Source: Deltaproteobacteria bacterium
GTDB taxonomy: Bacteria > Myxococcota > B64-G9
DNA: 41,940 nucleotides
Direction: 5' to 3'
Assembly (NCBI GenBank): GCA_030622135.1
Contig: JAUXGL010000011.1
Span: forward strand, 1 to 41,940
In this document: one piece after another, positions 26,196-33,687 of the stretch
How positions within the stretch are numbered: the stretch's first letter is position 1
Layout: the number at the start of each line of letters is the position of its first letter
Program-made: the position numbers and the translations under genes
Notes under the pieces: generated by a model
Databases searched by the model: none
Told to the model about the DNA's origin: nothing
What the model saw: only the letters and a program-made list of their open reading frames with translations

Positions 26196-28916
26196 CTACT
26201 CCACTTCCAATCGGTTTTCACCCGCCTTCGCCGAGGCTTCGGCGGGCGGGCCCGCTTCCGGGGCTTCGGCCTCCGCCGAGGCTTCGGCCGACGGGTCGGC
26301 GGAGGCGGGAGTGACGACGACTTCCTCGCCGGTGCCCGGGCCGCCGTTTTCGATCTTCATCATTTCTCGGCGCAGGTTGATGTGAATGTCGGCCAGCGGC
26401 CCGTGCCTCTTTCTAAAGTCGATGAAGGCCTCGTACTCGGGGCCTTCCCCGTAGAAGCGTTCCATGAACTCCTTGCGCTCTTTCATCTTGCGCTCGAAGA
26501 TCCTGCGGAAGTCCTCGGGGCCGTCGATGATGTACGGGGTCAGGAACAAGAGCAGGTTGGTCTTGGTCTTCTGTTGCTTCTTGGTGCGGAAGAAGATGCC
26601 CAGGACGGGGATGTCGCCCAGGATGGGGATTTTGGACTCGCCGATGTCGATCTTGTCCCGCATGAGTCCGCCGATCACCACGGTTTGCTGGTTTTCGACC
26701 GCCACCACCGTCTTGGCCGAGCGCTTGGTGGTGGTGGGTCCCAGGGGATTGGAGGTGTTCTTCACCTCGCTAAGCTCCTCCTCCAGCTCCAGGCGGATGA
26801 CGTTGCCCGCGTTGATCTGGGGCTTGATCTTCAAGGTCAGGCCCACCTCCTGCCGGTTGATGGCGCCCATGCCCATGCCCATGCCCATCATACCGCCGAG
26901 CCCTCCGTAACCGCCGATGCCGGTTCTGCCCGCGGTGTTGCCCTGGTTGCCCAGGTATTGGGAGGCCATGCCCATCAGGTTGCCCATGCCCCCGCCGTAG
27001 CCGGCCGGGATGGGGATGTTCTCGCCCACCTTCATTTCGGCTTCCTCGTTGTCCAAGGCGAGAATGTGCGGGGTCGAAAGCACGTTCACGTTCGAGTCGG
27101 TCTGCAAGGCGTGGATGACCATTCCCATCGAGGGCAGGGCGATGCTGCCCAGGATGCTCTTGTCGGCCGACAGCTCGGGGCCCGACAGCCCGCTCATGAA
27201 GCCCAGCAGGCTGATGTTGGGCACCAGCGAGTTGATGTTGGAGCCCTGGGCCTTGAACTGGGTTCCGAAGAACAGCGGGATGGTCTCCCCGCCGACCTTG
27301 GTGGCGGTGCCGCCGTGAAAGGCGATGCCGGTCTCCTTGGAGGTGTCCACGTTGACCTCCATGATCACCGCCTCCACGAACACCTGGCGCCGGCGGATGT
27401 CGAGCTTCTTGATTACCTTGAGCAGGCTCTTGTAGTCCGGCTGGCTGGCCACGATCACCAGGGAGTTGGTGGTCTTGTCGGCGGTGACCTTGACTTCGCC
27501 CTGGAAAAGCTCGGCCGCCTTGGGGGCGCCGGCCGTCTTTCCGCCTTTGCGCGAGGTCTTGGGGCGGCCGCCGGTGCCCTGGGTCAGGGAGGTCAGGGTG
27601 GAGGCCAGATCCTCGGCGTTGGCGTGCTGCAGGTACACCACCTGGATTTGCCCCTCGCCGGGGATGGGCACGTCGAGCTTGGCGATCAGCTCCTGCACCC
27701 GGGAGAAGGATCGCGAGGTGGCCACCATGATGATCTTGTTGGTGCGCTCGTCGGGGATGATCTTGGACACGCTGACGCCTTCTTCTCCTCCCCCGCCGGT
27801 CATCGAAGGGGCGGTGGTGCCCTTGCCCGGACGCACCGGTTTGATCCGGTGGCTCTGCGTGCGTCCGCGGGTCTGCTTGCTGCCCTTGTCCGAGAAGATC
27901 TCCTCGAGCGTCTGGGCCAGCTCGGTGGCGACGGCGTACTCGACCTGGATCACCCGGATCTCCTCCTGGCCCAGGGGGGTGTCCAGCTGGTTGATGATCC
28001 GCATCAGGCGGTGGAGGTTGCTGCCGGTGTCGGAGATAATCAGGGTGTTGGTCGGGGCGTAGGGGTAGCTGTCTCCGTCCTTGGTGGTCAGTTGCTTGAC
28101 GGTGGCGTTGATGTTGTTGGCGTCGACGAACTTGAGCTGCACCACCCGGGTGACCATCTGATCCAGGGCGGGGATGTCCACTTCCTCGCCGATGTAAGTG
28201 GGAATTGTGTCCTTGGCGGCGTCCCGCTTCATCTGGATCTTGAGAAAATTGCCCACCTTGACCACGGTCATGTTGTTCACGTTAAGAGCGGAGAGGAATG
28301 CCCGGTAGGCCTCGTTGGCGGTCACCGCCGTATTGGAGAGGATGGTGATCTTGCCGCCGCGGATGTTGTCGCCGATGATGAAGTTCTTGCAGGTCTGTTT
28401 GGAGATCCACTGGACGATCTCGATCACCTCGGCTTCGTTGAAGTTCATCTTTATTCGCACGCGGGAGGGGAGCGGGCGGCACTTTTTGTCCTTTTCGATG
28501 GCCTTGGCGTCGCCTTTTCCTTCCGGTTCCTTTTGCCCCGTCGCCTGGGCGTTGTTCTCCATGGGGGGCGTGCGGATGTGCTTGGTTCGTCCCGGCGGAA
28601 TCTTGTCCGGGGGGCGCGCGATCCGCTTATCTTGCTGTCGCTTGCTCATCTCGGCCGGCTTCAAGCCGCGGGGCCGGATGGTGGGTTTGAGGGGCTGATA
28701 GCGCGACCCCTTTCTATTGATAGGCGTCACGCCTTCCGGTCTCTTGAGTCCCTGGAATTTGTTCGTGTCCGGCGCCGCGGGTCGGGGGCGGATGGCCTTC
28801 TTTGTAGGCGCCGTGGTTTGGGCGATGGCGCGTTTTGGCCCGGTGGCCGGGTTGTCCGCAATCGACGAGACCAAGAGGCCCAGGGAAAGCAGGCTGGAGG
28901 AAAGGAGAGTGTGCAT
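26196..28916 (-). CDS. gspD: Type II secretion outer membrane secretin GspD
   Basis: The 906-residue protein has a signal-like N-terminus, about 130 residues of Pro/Lys-rich low-complexity sequence, then N0 (~150-225; INFNEAEV-like start), N1-N3 repeats with long linkers, and the secretin domain (~550-830; VFVEAVIMEVN, GLTLKIKPQI, VVIGGLMRDK and the PILGDIPVLG gate motif). A Gly/Met-rich run (GGLGGMMGMGMGMG) is inserted at ~642-685. The C-terminus is an Ala/Glu-rich tail that may be the S-domain region. It forms the 15-subunit outer membrane channel. It follows gspC by 17 bases. Confidence 0.95.
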   Translation of the reverse strand: MHTLLSSSLLSLGLLVSSIADNPATGPKRAIAQTTAPTKKAIRPRPAAPDTNKFQGLKRPEGVTPINRKGSRYQPLKPTIRPRGLKPAEMSKRQQDKRIARPPDKIPPGRTKHIRTPPMENNAQATGQKEPEGKGDAKAIEKDKKCRPLPSRVRIKMNFNEAEVIEIVQWISKQTCKNFIIGDNIRGGKITILSNTAVTANEAYRAFLSALNVNNMTVVKVGNFLKIQMKRDAAKDTIPTYIGEEVDIPALDQMVTRVVQLKFVDANNINATVKQLTTKDGDSYPYAPTNTLIISDTGSNLHRLMRIINQLDTPLGQEEIRVIQVEYAVATELAQTLEEIFSDKGSKQTRGRTQSHRIKPVRPGKGTTAPSMTGGGGEEGVSVSKIIPDERTNKIIMVATSRSFSRVQELIAKLDVPIPGEGQIQVVYLQHANAEDLASTLTSLTQGTGGRPKTSRKGGKTAGAPKAAELFQGEVKVTADKTTNSLVIVASQPDYKSLLKVIKKLDIRRRQVFVEAVIMEVNVDTSKETGIAFHGGTATKVGGETIPLFFGTQFKAQGSNINSLVPNISLLGFMSGLSGPELSADKSILGSIALPSMGMVIHALQTDSNVNVLSTPHILALDNEEAEMKVGENIPIPAGYGGGMGNLMGMASQYLGNQGNTAGRTGIGGYGGLGGMMGMGMGMGAINRQEVGLTLKIKPQINAGNVIRLELEEELSEVKNTSNPLGPTTTKRSAKTVVAVENQQTVVIGGLMRDKIDIGESKIPILGDIPVLGIFFRTKKQQKTKTNLLLFLTPYIIDGPEDFRRIFERKMKERKEFMERFYGEGPEYEAFIDFRKRHGPLADIHINLRREMMKIENGGPGTGEEVVVTPASADPSAEASAEAEAPEAGPPAEASAKAGENRLEVE

Positions 28917-28933
28917 GGTTGGTGTTCTCCCGT

Positions 28934-29848
28934 TTACTCGATACGGTAGTTGAGCTTCTTGGATTTACCCCGGCGGGTCAGCTCGATGTCGATGGAGCGG
29001 GCGTTCTTGAGCTTTTGGTAGATCTCCAAGGCTTTGTCGGGGCTGTTCATTGCGAATCCGTTGATCTTGTGGATGATATCGCCGTTCTGGATGCCCAGCT
29101 TGCTGTAGAGAGAGTTCGGACGAATGGCGAAGAGCTTGAAGCCGTTGGCCTTGCTGTCCTTGAACGAGGGGACGATCCGGGCCTGCATGGCGATGGAGTT
29201 CAGGTTGGACAGCGTTTTGTCGATCTCCTCGCGGGAGATGGCCCACTTGTCCTGGCCGAGCTTCTTGATGCCCTTGCCGACGGCCGTACGGGGCTGCTTG
29301 CCGGGTCGCTGGTGCTTGGGCTTGGGCTTGGCCTTTTCCTGCAACTCGAGGTACTCGATCACGCCGTTGTGATTGAGAATCACCTTACGGGAGAGAATGG
29401 CCACGACCTTGGCTTCCTCCATCACGGTTTGTTCGACCCGGTAGATGTCGGTTTCGGAAGCGGCCAGGTCGGTGATCATGGCCATGGACCACTGGGTATC
29501 GTTGGCCACGATGGTTCCGACCAGGGTGGCCCGCAGCGTGCTTTCCACGCCTTCGCCCTCCATGAGCGCGTCAGCGCTGCTTTCGTCCAGGGCGGCGCCG
29601 TCTCCGGTCGTTTCCACCGGCGTGGCCATGGCCGATTTGAAGAAATTCCGATTCGCGATCGCTGAGTTGTCTTTGATTTGCTGCTTGGGTTTGGTTTTCT
29701 TCTGCTTGGAGGCCGTCTTGGGCAGGGAGGGAAGCGGCCGCAGCTTGTGAGCGATGACCACGTTGGTCATGTCGGCCAAAAGCCAGGCGCCGATGGCCAG
29801 AAACACCAGATTGACCGTCCAGAAGTACTTCTTGAAAATGGCTTCCAT
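28934..29848 (-). CDS. gspC: Type II secretion protein GspC
   Basis: The 304-residue protein has a membrane helix at residues ~10-30, a Lys-rich linker, the HR domain (~100-170; STLRATLVGTIV then a LNHNGVIEYLEL strand) and a C-terminal PDZ domain (~215-304; FAIRPNSLYSKLGIQNGDII). GspC links the inner membrane platform to the secretin through the HR domain. It is the first gene of the operon; regulatory sequence should lie in 29849-30260, where repeat copy B provides a promoter-like core. Confidence 0.93.
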   Translation of the reverse strand: MEAIFKKYFWTVNLVFLAIGAWLLADMTNVVIAHKLRPLPSLPKTASKQKKTKPKQQIKDNSAIANRNFFKSAMATPVETTGDGAALDESSADALMEGEGVESTLRATLVGTIVANDTQWSMAMITDLAASETDIYRVEQTVMEEAKVVAILSRKVILNHNGVIEYLELQEKAKPKPKHQRPGKQPRTAVGKGIKKLGQDKWAISREEIDKTLSNLNSIAMQARIVPSFKDSKANGFKLFAIRPNSLYSKLGIQNGDIIHKINGFAMNSPDKALEIYQKLKNARSIDIELTRRGKSKKLNYRIE

Positions 29849-30057
29849 ACCTTATTCCTCCGGGCAGACATTTCCCTTCGAGCTTCTTTACTGAGCAATC
29901 CCTGTGCCAACCGCACGCCCGGGAAAACGCCCCGGGAGTGTTACGGTAATCATCTGATTTTACTAGTGTTTTGGTAAAGGAGCGGAGGGGGTGAATTTCC
30001 CCCGTGCTTCGGGTGGTCGACAAAATGACAAGTTGCCCATCGGAAAGCCGTGCGGAA

Positions 30058-30070
30058 TGACAAATTGTCA
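30058..30070. promoter_or_regulatory. TGACA dyad upstream of gspC, possible operator
   Basis: TGACAAATTGTCA is a perfect TGACAA-A-TTGTCA dyad. A half-site version (TGACAAGTTG) lies nearby at about 30026. A similar TGACA-N4-TGTCA dyad lies at 6418-6431 before another operon. Together they suggest a shared dimeric regulator, but two sites alone are weak evidence. Confidence 0.35.
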
Positions 30071-30090
30071 CCGGTTGGGGCGCAGCCAGG

Positions 30091-30259
30091 ATCTCCCACC
30101 CCATTTCCGGTCGATCCCAATCTCCCGAGTAAAAAGGGACACTTGCGAGAGGACCACAAGTAAATTATCTCACTAGTATAGTGGCACCGCGTATATTGAG
30201 TTCCTTTGGGAAGTCAACAGGTTAGATCGAAACGTAGGGGCACCAATGGGAGATTGGGG
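30091..30259 (-). repeat. Dispersed repeat element, copy B (about 169 bp, inverted)
   Basis: The reverse complement begins CCCCAATCTCCCATTGGTGC and ends TGGGAGAT, matching copies A and C over their full length with scattered substitutions. The promoter-like core is kept. In this orientation it reads toward gspC, which starts 240 bases beyond its end. Confidence 0.85.
30190..30217 (-). promoter_or_regulatory. Candidate promoter inside repeat copy B, reading toward gspC
   Basis: On the minus strand TTGACT (30217-30212), a 16-bp spacer and TATACG (30195-30190) form a sigma-70-like pair. The same pair and spacing occur in copies A and C, so the sequence is conserved more than the flanks. No transcript evidence is available. 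Confidence 0.35.
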
Positions 30260-30307
30260 CGCAGTTTGCTTGATTGAATCGAGAGGTAATGCTAGGAAGC
30301 AGGTCCA

Positions 30308-31234
30308 ATGAATTTACCGGCGATACAGCCTATTCAGATAGCGGTGGTCGGCGCGGGATACTTCGGTTCCTTTCATTGCGGAAAAATTGCCAGCATTGAC
30401 GGAGTCCAGTTGGCTGCGGTGGTGGACGTTGACCGGGACCGAGCCCGGCGGATGGCCGATGAATTTGGAGCCGAAGCGTTGAATTCTCACCGGGAGCTCT
30501 CCGGTCGCGTGAAGGCCGCCGTGGTGGCCGTGCCCACATCGGCACACCATGAGGTGGCGGCCGAGTTGCTCTCTTTTGGAATCGAGTTGCTGGTGGAGAA
30601 GCCCTTGGCCATCACGCTGGCTGACGCGGAGGACCTCTGCCGATTGGCCGACGGGAACATGCTGCGCCTTCAGGTGGGTCATCTGGAAAGATTCAATCCG
30701 GTTTTTCTCGAAGCCAGCCGGCGGATTCACAAGCCCAGTTACATCCGGATGGAGCGCTGCGGCCCCTTCCCCGGCCGGGGCGGGGACGTGGGCATCGTGT
30801 TGGAGTCGATGACCCACGACCTGGACATTCTCTTGCAACTGACCGACGCGCCGGCCGTTGACGTTACGGCCTCGGGCTGGTCGGTGATCACGAGTCACCT
30901 GGACGTGGTCACCGCGCAGATCCGCTTCGCGGACGGCCTGGTCGCGGACTTGATGGCCTCGCGCGTTAGCCTGGAGAGGGCTCGAAGGTTCCTGGTCTTG
31001 GACGAGAAGGGGGTCCTCGATGTGGACCTGGCCGGAGGCTGGATCCGGCGTAATTCTCTCGATGGGAGTCGAGAGGGTTCGGACAAGCTTCGTCTGGACG
31101 GCGGCGATCCTTTGCTGGATCAGGATCGCTCCTTCGTGGAGATACTCTCCAACGGTAAGCAGCCGCGGGTGGGGGGAGCGGCGGGGAAAGCGGCCGTGGC
31201 ACTGGCCACACGAATCCTGGAATGCATCGGTTAG
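30308..31234 (+). CDS. Gfo/Idh/MocA-family NAD(P)-dependent oxidoreductase, GnnA-like by context
   Basis: The 308-residue protein opens with a Rossmann dinucleotide-binding loop (VVGAGYFGSFHCGKI), has the family motif EKPLAITLADAEDL (residues ~97-110) and a GHLERFNPVF segment at ~127-136. In many Gram-negative bacteria such a gene lies next to lpxB, and the known example GnnA oxidises UDP-GlcNAc at C3 so that 3-amino lipid A can be made. That role is inferred here; the partner aminotransferase GnnB is not in the window. An AT-rich two-gene insert separates it from lpxB. Confidence 0.8.
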   Translation: MNLPAIQPIQIAVVGAGYFGSFHCGKIASIDGVQLAAVVDVDRDRARRMADEFGAEALNSHRELSGRVKAAVVAVPTSAHHEVAAELLSFGIELLVEKPLAITLADAEDLCRLADGNMLRLQVGHLERFNPVFLEASRRIHKPSYIRMERCGPFPGRGGDVGIVLESMTHDLDILLQLTDAPAVDVTASGWSVITSHLDVVTAQIRFADGLVADLMASRVSLERARRFLVLDEKGVLDVDLAGGWIRRNSLDGSREGSDKLRLDGGDPLLDQDRSFVEILSNGKQPRVGGAAGKAAVALATRILECIG

Positions 31235-31271
31235 AAGGGGGTTTGACCCCTCGATTTGGGTCGGTTATATC

Positions 31272-31508
31272 ATGAAAACAACACAATATTTTGAATATAC
31301 AAGGCAAAGACCCGATCGTGCTCAAATTAAAGACGAATGGATCGATTTTGTGATACAACCTCCGGAAAAGATTGAAATTCAGACCGATGGCCGGGTCGGA
31401 AAATGGGCAAAGATACAAGCGGTTGATAAATACCTTCGGGTGATCTTGCTGGAAGATGGTGAGACAATTCATAATGCCTTTTTCGATCGGTCTTTTAAGG
31501 AGGATTAA
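31272..31508 (+). CDS. Small conserved protein paired with DUF2283, possible toxin-like partner
   Basis: The gene starts at ATG 31272 (78 residues: KTTQYFEYTRQRPDR and on), 37 bases after the oxidoreductase; a longer frame running in from 31020 is a shadow. The sequence LRVILLEDGETIHNAFFDRSF near the end recalls small proteins that are often encoded just before DUF2283 genes and are suspected of forming toxin-antitoxin-like or otherwise mobile pairs. It is clearly AT-richer than its neighbours, suggesting transfer. The biochemical function is unknown. Confidence 0.7.
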   Translation: MKTTQYFEYTRQRPDRAQIKDEWIDFVIQPPEKIEIQTDGRVGKWAKIQAVDKYLRVILLEDGETIHNAFFDRSFKED

Positions 31509-31511
31509 GGT

Positions 31512-31718
31512 GTGAAAATAAAATATTTTTCTGATACGGACACGGCTCATATGGAATTTACGGATAAAGATGTCTATGAAACAAAAGAGATAAGTGAAAA
31601 TATCTATATAGACATTGATGAAAAAGGCAATATCGTTAACATGACAATTGAACATGCAAAAGCTAATGCAGGACTGTGGGAATTTTCATATCAAGAGATG
31701 TCTTGCCAAACTGCATAA
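31512..31718 (+). CDS. DUF2283-family small protein
   Basis: The 68-residue protein begins at GTG 31512, three bases after the previous stop, with AAGGAGG eight bases ahead. It has the DUF2283 pattern: KIKYFSDTDTAHMEF, then ENIYIDIDEKGNIVNMTIEHA. The composition is AT-rich like its partner. Members of this family are widespread, small and usually found beside a second small gene as here. Its biochemical role is not known; an antitoxin-like role is a guess from the arrangement. Confidence 0.8.
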   Translation: MKIKYFSDTDTAHMEFTDKDVYETKEISENIYIDIDEKGNIVNMTIEHAKANAGLWEFSYQEMSCQTA

Positions 31719-31780
31719 AATGCCGAACATCAGCCTGGAGAAGGGCCACGCGCATGCGCGGGGGGTTCCGCAAACAACTT

Positions 31781-31860
31781 GGGTCAGACACTTGCATTTC
31801 GCATTTCCCAGTGATGTAAACTAGCCGGGTGGAAAATGCGAAATGCAAGGATCTGAACCC
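31781..31860. repeat. REPIN-like inverted repeat overlapping the lpxB start
   Basis: The left arm (31781-31808, GGGTCAGACA then CTTGCATTTCGCATTTCC) pairs with the right arm (31831-31860, GGAAAATGCGAAATGCAAG then a TCTGA-ACCC end). The inner 18 bases match fully except for one extra A; the outer part matches with a few differences. The loop is 22 bases. The right arm is translated as the first residues of LpxB. The form resembles REP-type elements mobilised by Y1 (RAYT) transposases, from memory only. Confidence 0.7.
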
Positions 31861-32968
31861 CTCACTCTTGGTGGTGGCGGGGGAGGCATCGGCGGATGCG
31901 CACGGTGCCCGGGTGGTCGAGCGGCTCCGGCGGAAGTTGCCCGGGGTGGAGTGTTTCGGCCTGGGCCGGGAGCGGCTCGAGGCGGCCGGCCTTTCGGCCG
32001 TGGCCGACTCGGACGCCCTGCGGGTGGTGGGGATCAGCGAGGCGCTGCGGGGTCTTCCCAAAATCCGCAGGGTGTTTGGGCGAGTCCTGGACGAGGTTAG
32101 AAACCGCCAGCCGTCGGCGGCCCTGCTCATCGACCTGCCCGACTTCAATCTGCGCCTGGCCCGGCGACTCAATAAATTGGATGTGCCGGTGGTTTACTAC
32201 GTTGCCCCGCAGGCCTGGGCCTGGCGCCGGGGGAGGGTCCGGCAGTTGCGCCGGCGCGTACACAAGCTCTGCGTGGTATTTCCCTTCGAGGCCGAGTTTT
32301 TTGAAAAAAACGGGGTCGCGGCGGAGTTCGTGGGTCATCCTCTGACGGAGGACGGACTTCCCCCGGGCGAGGACCGGCCGAACCGGGTGGCCATCGTCCC
32401 GGGAAGCCGGCCCCGGGAGATCGAAAGGTTGCTGCCCGCTTTCGCCGGGGCGGCGCGGATTCTGAAAGAGCAGGTTCCCGATCTCGAATTCGTGCTTCCC
32501 CAGGCGCCCGGAATAGAAGCGGGACGTGTGCGGGAGCTGTTGAGCCGGGCGGGAGTCGAAGCCGCGCTGGTGCCCGGCGGAGCGCTTCGCGCCTTGCCCG
32601 GTTCCCGGTTGGCGCTGGTGGCCTCGGGCACCGCCACTCTGGAGTCCGCCTTGGCCGGCGTGCCCATGGTGGTGGCGTACCGGGTTTCCCGCATGACCTA
32701 CCTGATGGTGCGCCCCATTTTTCGGCTGCCGTACGTTTGCATTGTCAACATCCTGGCTAAACGCCGGCTGGTTCCCGAATTGTTGCAAGGCCGCGCGAAA
32801 GCCGAGGCCGTTGCCCGGGCCGCTTTGCCGCTGCTCGAAGATGGAAAAGAGCGGACCGGCATGCTTTTGGGGCTGCGGGAAGTGGCCGCGAGCCTCCAAT
32901 CCGATCGCCGGCCTTCCGAGCGGGTGGCCGGGATCCTGGCCGGGTTGCTGGAAGGGGGAGGGTGTTAG
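31829..32968 (+). CDS. lpxB: Lipid-A-disaccharide synthase
   Basis: The 379-residue protein has the LpxB motifs: LVVAGEASADAHGARV near the start, LLIDLPDFNLRLARRL, YYVAPQAWAWRRGRVRQL and SGTATLESALAGVPMVVAYR. It condenses UDP-2,3-diacylglucosamine with lipid X at the cytoplasmic face of the inner membrane. The only suitable start is GTG 31829, with a poor ribosome site, inside a 30-bp inverted repeat. Residues 2-11 are encoded by the hairpin arm, and family similarity begins right after it. The next gene starts two bases after its stop. Confidence 0.93.
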   Translation: MENAKCKDLNPSLLVVAGEASADAHGARVVERLRRKLPGVECFGLGRERLEAAGLSAVADSDALRVVGISEALRGLPKIRRVFGRVLDEVRNRQPSAALLIDLPDFNLRLARRLNKLDVPVVYYVAPQAWAWRRGRVRQLRRRVHKLCVVFPFEAEFFEKNGVAAEFVGHPLTEDGLPPGEDRPNRVAIVPGSRPREIERLLPAFAGAARILKEQVPDLEFVLPQAPGIEAGRVRELLSRAGVEAALVPGGALRALPGSRLALVASGTATLESALAGVPMVVAYRVSRMTYLMVRPIFRLPYVCIVNILAKRRLVPELLQGRAKAEAVARAALPLLEDGKERTGMLLGLREVAASLQSDRRPSERVAGILAGLLEGGGC

Positions 32969-32970
32969 CC

Positions 32971-33687
32971 ATGTCCGCGGCAAAGCGACCCGACACCCTG
33001 GTGGTCATTCCCACCTTCAACGAGGCGGAGAACATCGCCGACATCCTGCCCGCGGTCCTGCGCGCCCTGCCTTGCGAGGTGCTGGTGGTGGACGACGACA
33101 GTCCCGATGGTACCGGCGGTCTGGCCGTGCGCCTTTTCGAGAACGAGCCGCGGGTTCACGTTATTGTACGCAAGGGCCGGCCGAAGGGATTGGGCCCGTC
33201 GTATGTCGACGGCTTTTTGTATGCGCTGGATGCCGGCTTTGCATTTGTGGTGCAGATGGACGCGGATTTCTCCCACGAACCGGCCGCATTACCCGGGCTG
33301 CGCAAGGCGGCCGAGGGTGCGGACCTGGTGATTGGATCCCGATGGGTTAAAGGCGGCCAGGCCGGCGGATGGAAACTGCCCCGCCGGACGATCAGCCGGG
33401 GAGGCTCCTGGTATGCCCGCACGGTTTTGGGCCTGCGGGTCCGGGACGTGACCAGCGGTTTTAAATGCTGGCGGGCCGGTGTCCTTGAAAACATGAACCT
33501 TTCAAGCATCCGGTCGGTTGGCTTTGCTTTTCAGATCGAGATGAACTACCGTGCGCACCGGGGCGGGCTGCGCATCGTGGAGGTACCCATCCGGTTTTCC
33601 GACCGCACCCGGGGTGTGTCCAAGATGTCGATGCGGATATTCCTGGAGGGGCTGGCGAGCGTATGGAGGATCCGCGGGTCGCGATGA
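32971..33687 (+). CDS. Polyprenyl-phosphate sugar synthase-like glycosyltransferase (GT2, DPM1-like)
   Basis: ATG 32971 gives 238 residues and has GGAGG nine bases ahead. The GT2 fold is shown by VVIPTFNEAENI, EVLVVDDDSPDGT, VQMDADFSHEP (the metal-binding DxD-like motif) and DVTSGFKCWRAG, the last typical of dolichol/polyprenol-phosphate mannose synthases. It would load a sugar on undecaprenyl phosphate in the cytoplasm for use outside. There is no C-terminal membrane helix. The following GT39 gene overlaps by four bases, a natural acceptor-side partner. The sugar cannot be told. Confidence 0.9.
   Translation: MSAAKRPDTLVVIPTFNEAENIADILPAVLRALPCEVLVVDDDSPDGTGGLAVRLFENEPRVHVIVRKGRPKGLGPSYVDGFLYALDAGFAFVVQMDADFSHEPAALPGLRKAAEGADLVIGSRWVKGGQAGGWKLPRRTISRGGSWYARTVLGLRVRDVTSGFKCWRAGVLENMNLSSIRSVGFAFQIEMNYRAHRGGLRIVEVPIRFSDRTRGVSKMSMRIFLEGLASVWRIRGSR

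Larger units (their letters stand above)
29849..30307. other. Divergent control region between gspC and the oxidoreductase gene
   Basis: This gene-free stretch of 459 bases carries repeat copy B (30091-30259), a dyad TGACAAATTGTCA at 30058-30070 and a near-copy of its half (ATGACAAGTTGCC) about 30 bases away. The candidate gsp promoter reads toward gspC from inside the repeat. No RNA gene or small ORF with a ribosome site was found. Confidence 0.6.

Noticed and set aside
26181..28949. A 922-codon open frame on the plus strand opposite gspD
   Set aside because: It is an antisense shadow caused by high GC at third positions; gspD on the other strand has clear motifs and the plus frame has no family features or ribosome site.
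31020..31271. Upstream extension of the small gene at 31272
   Set aside because: It lies inside the oxidoreductase gene in another frame; the AT-rich protein begins at ATG 31272.
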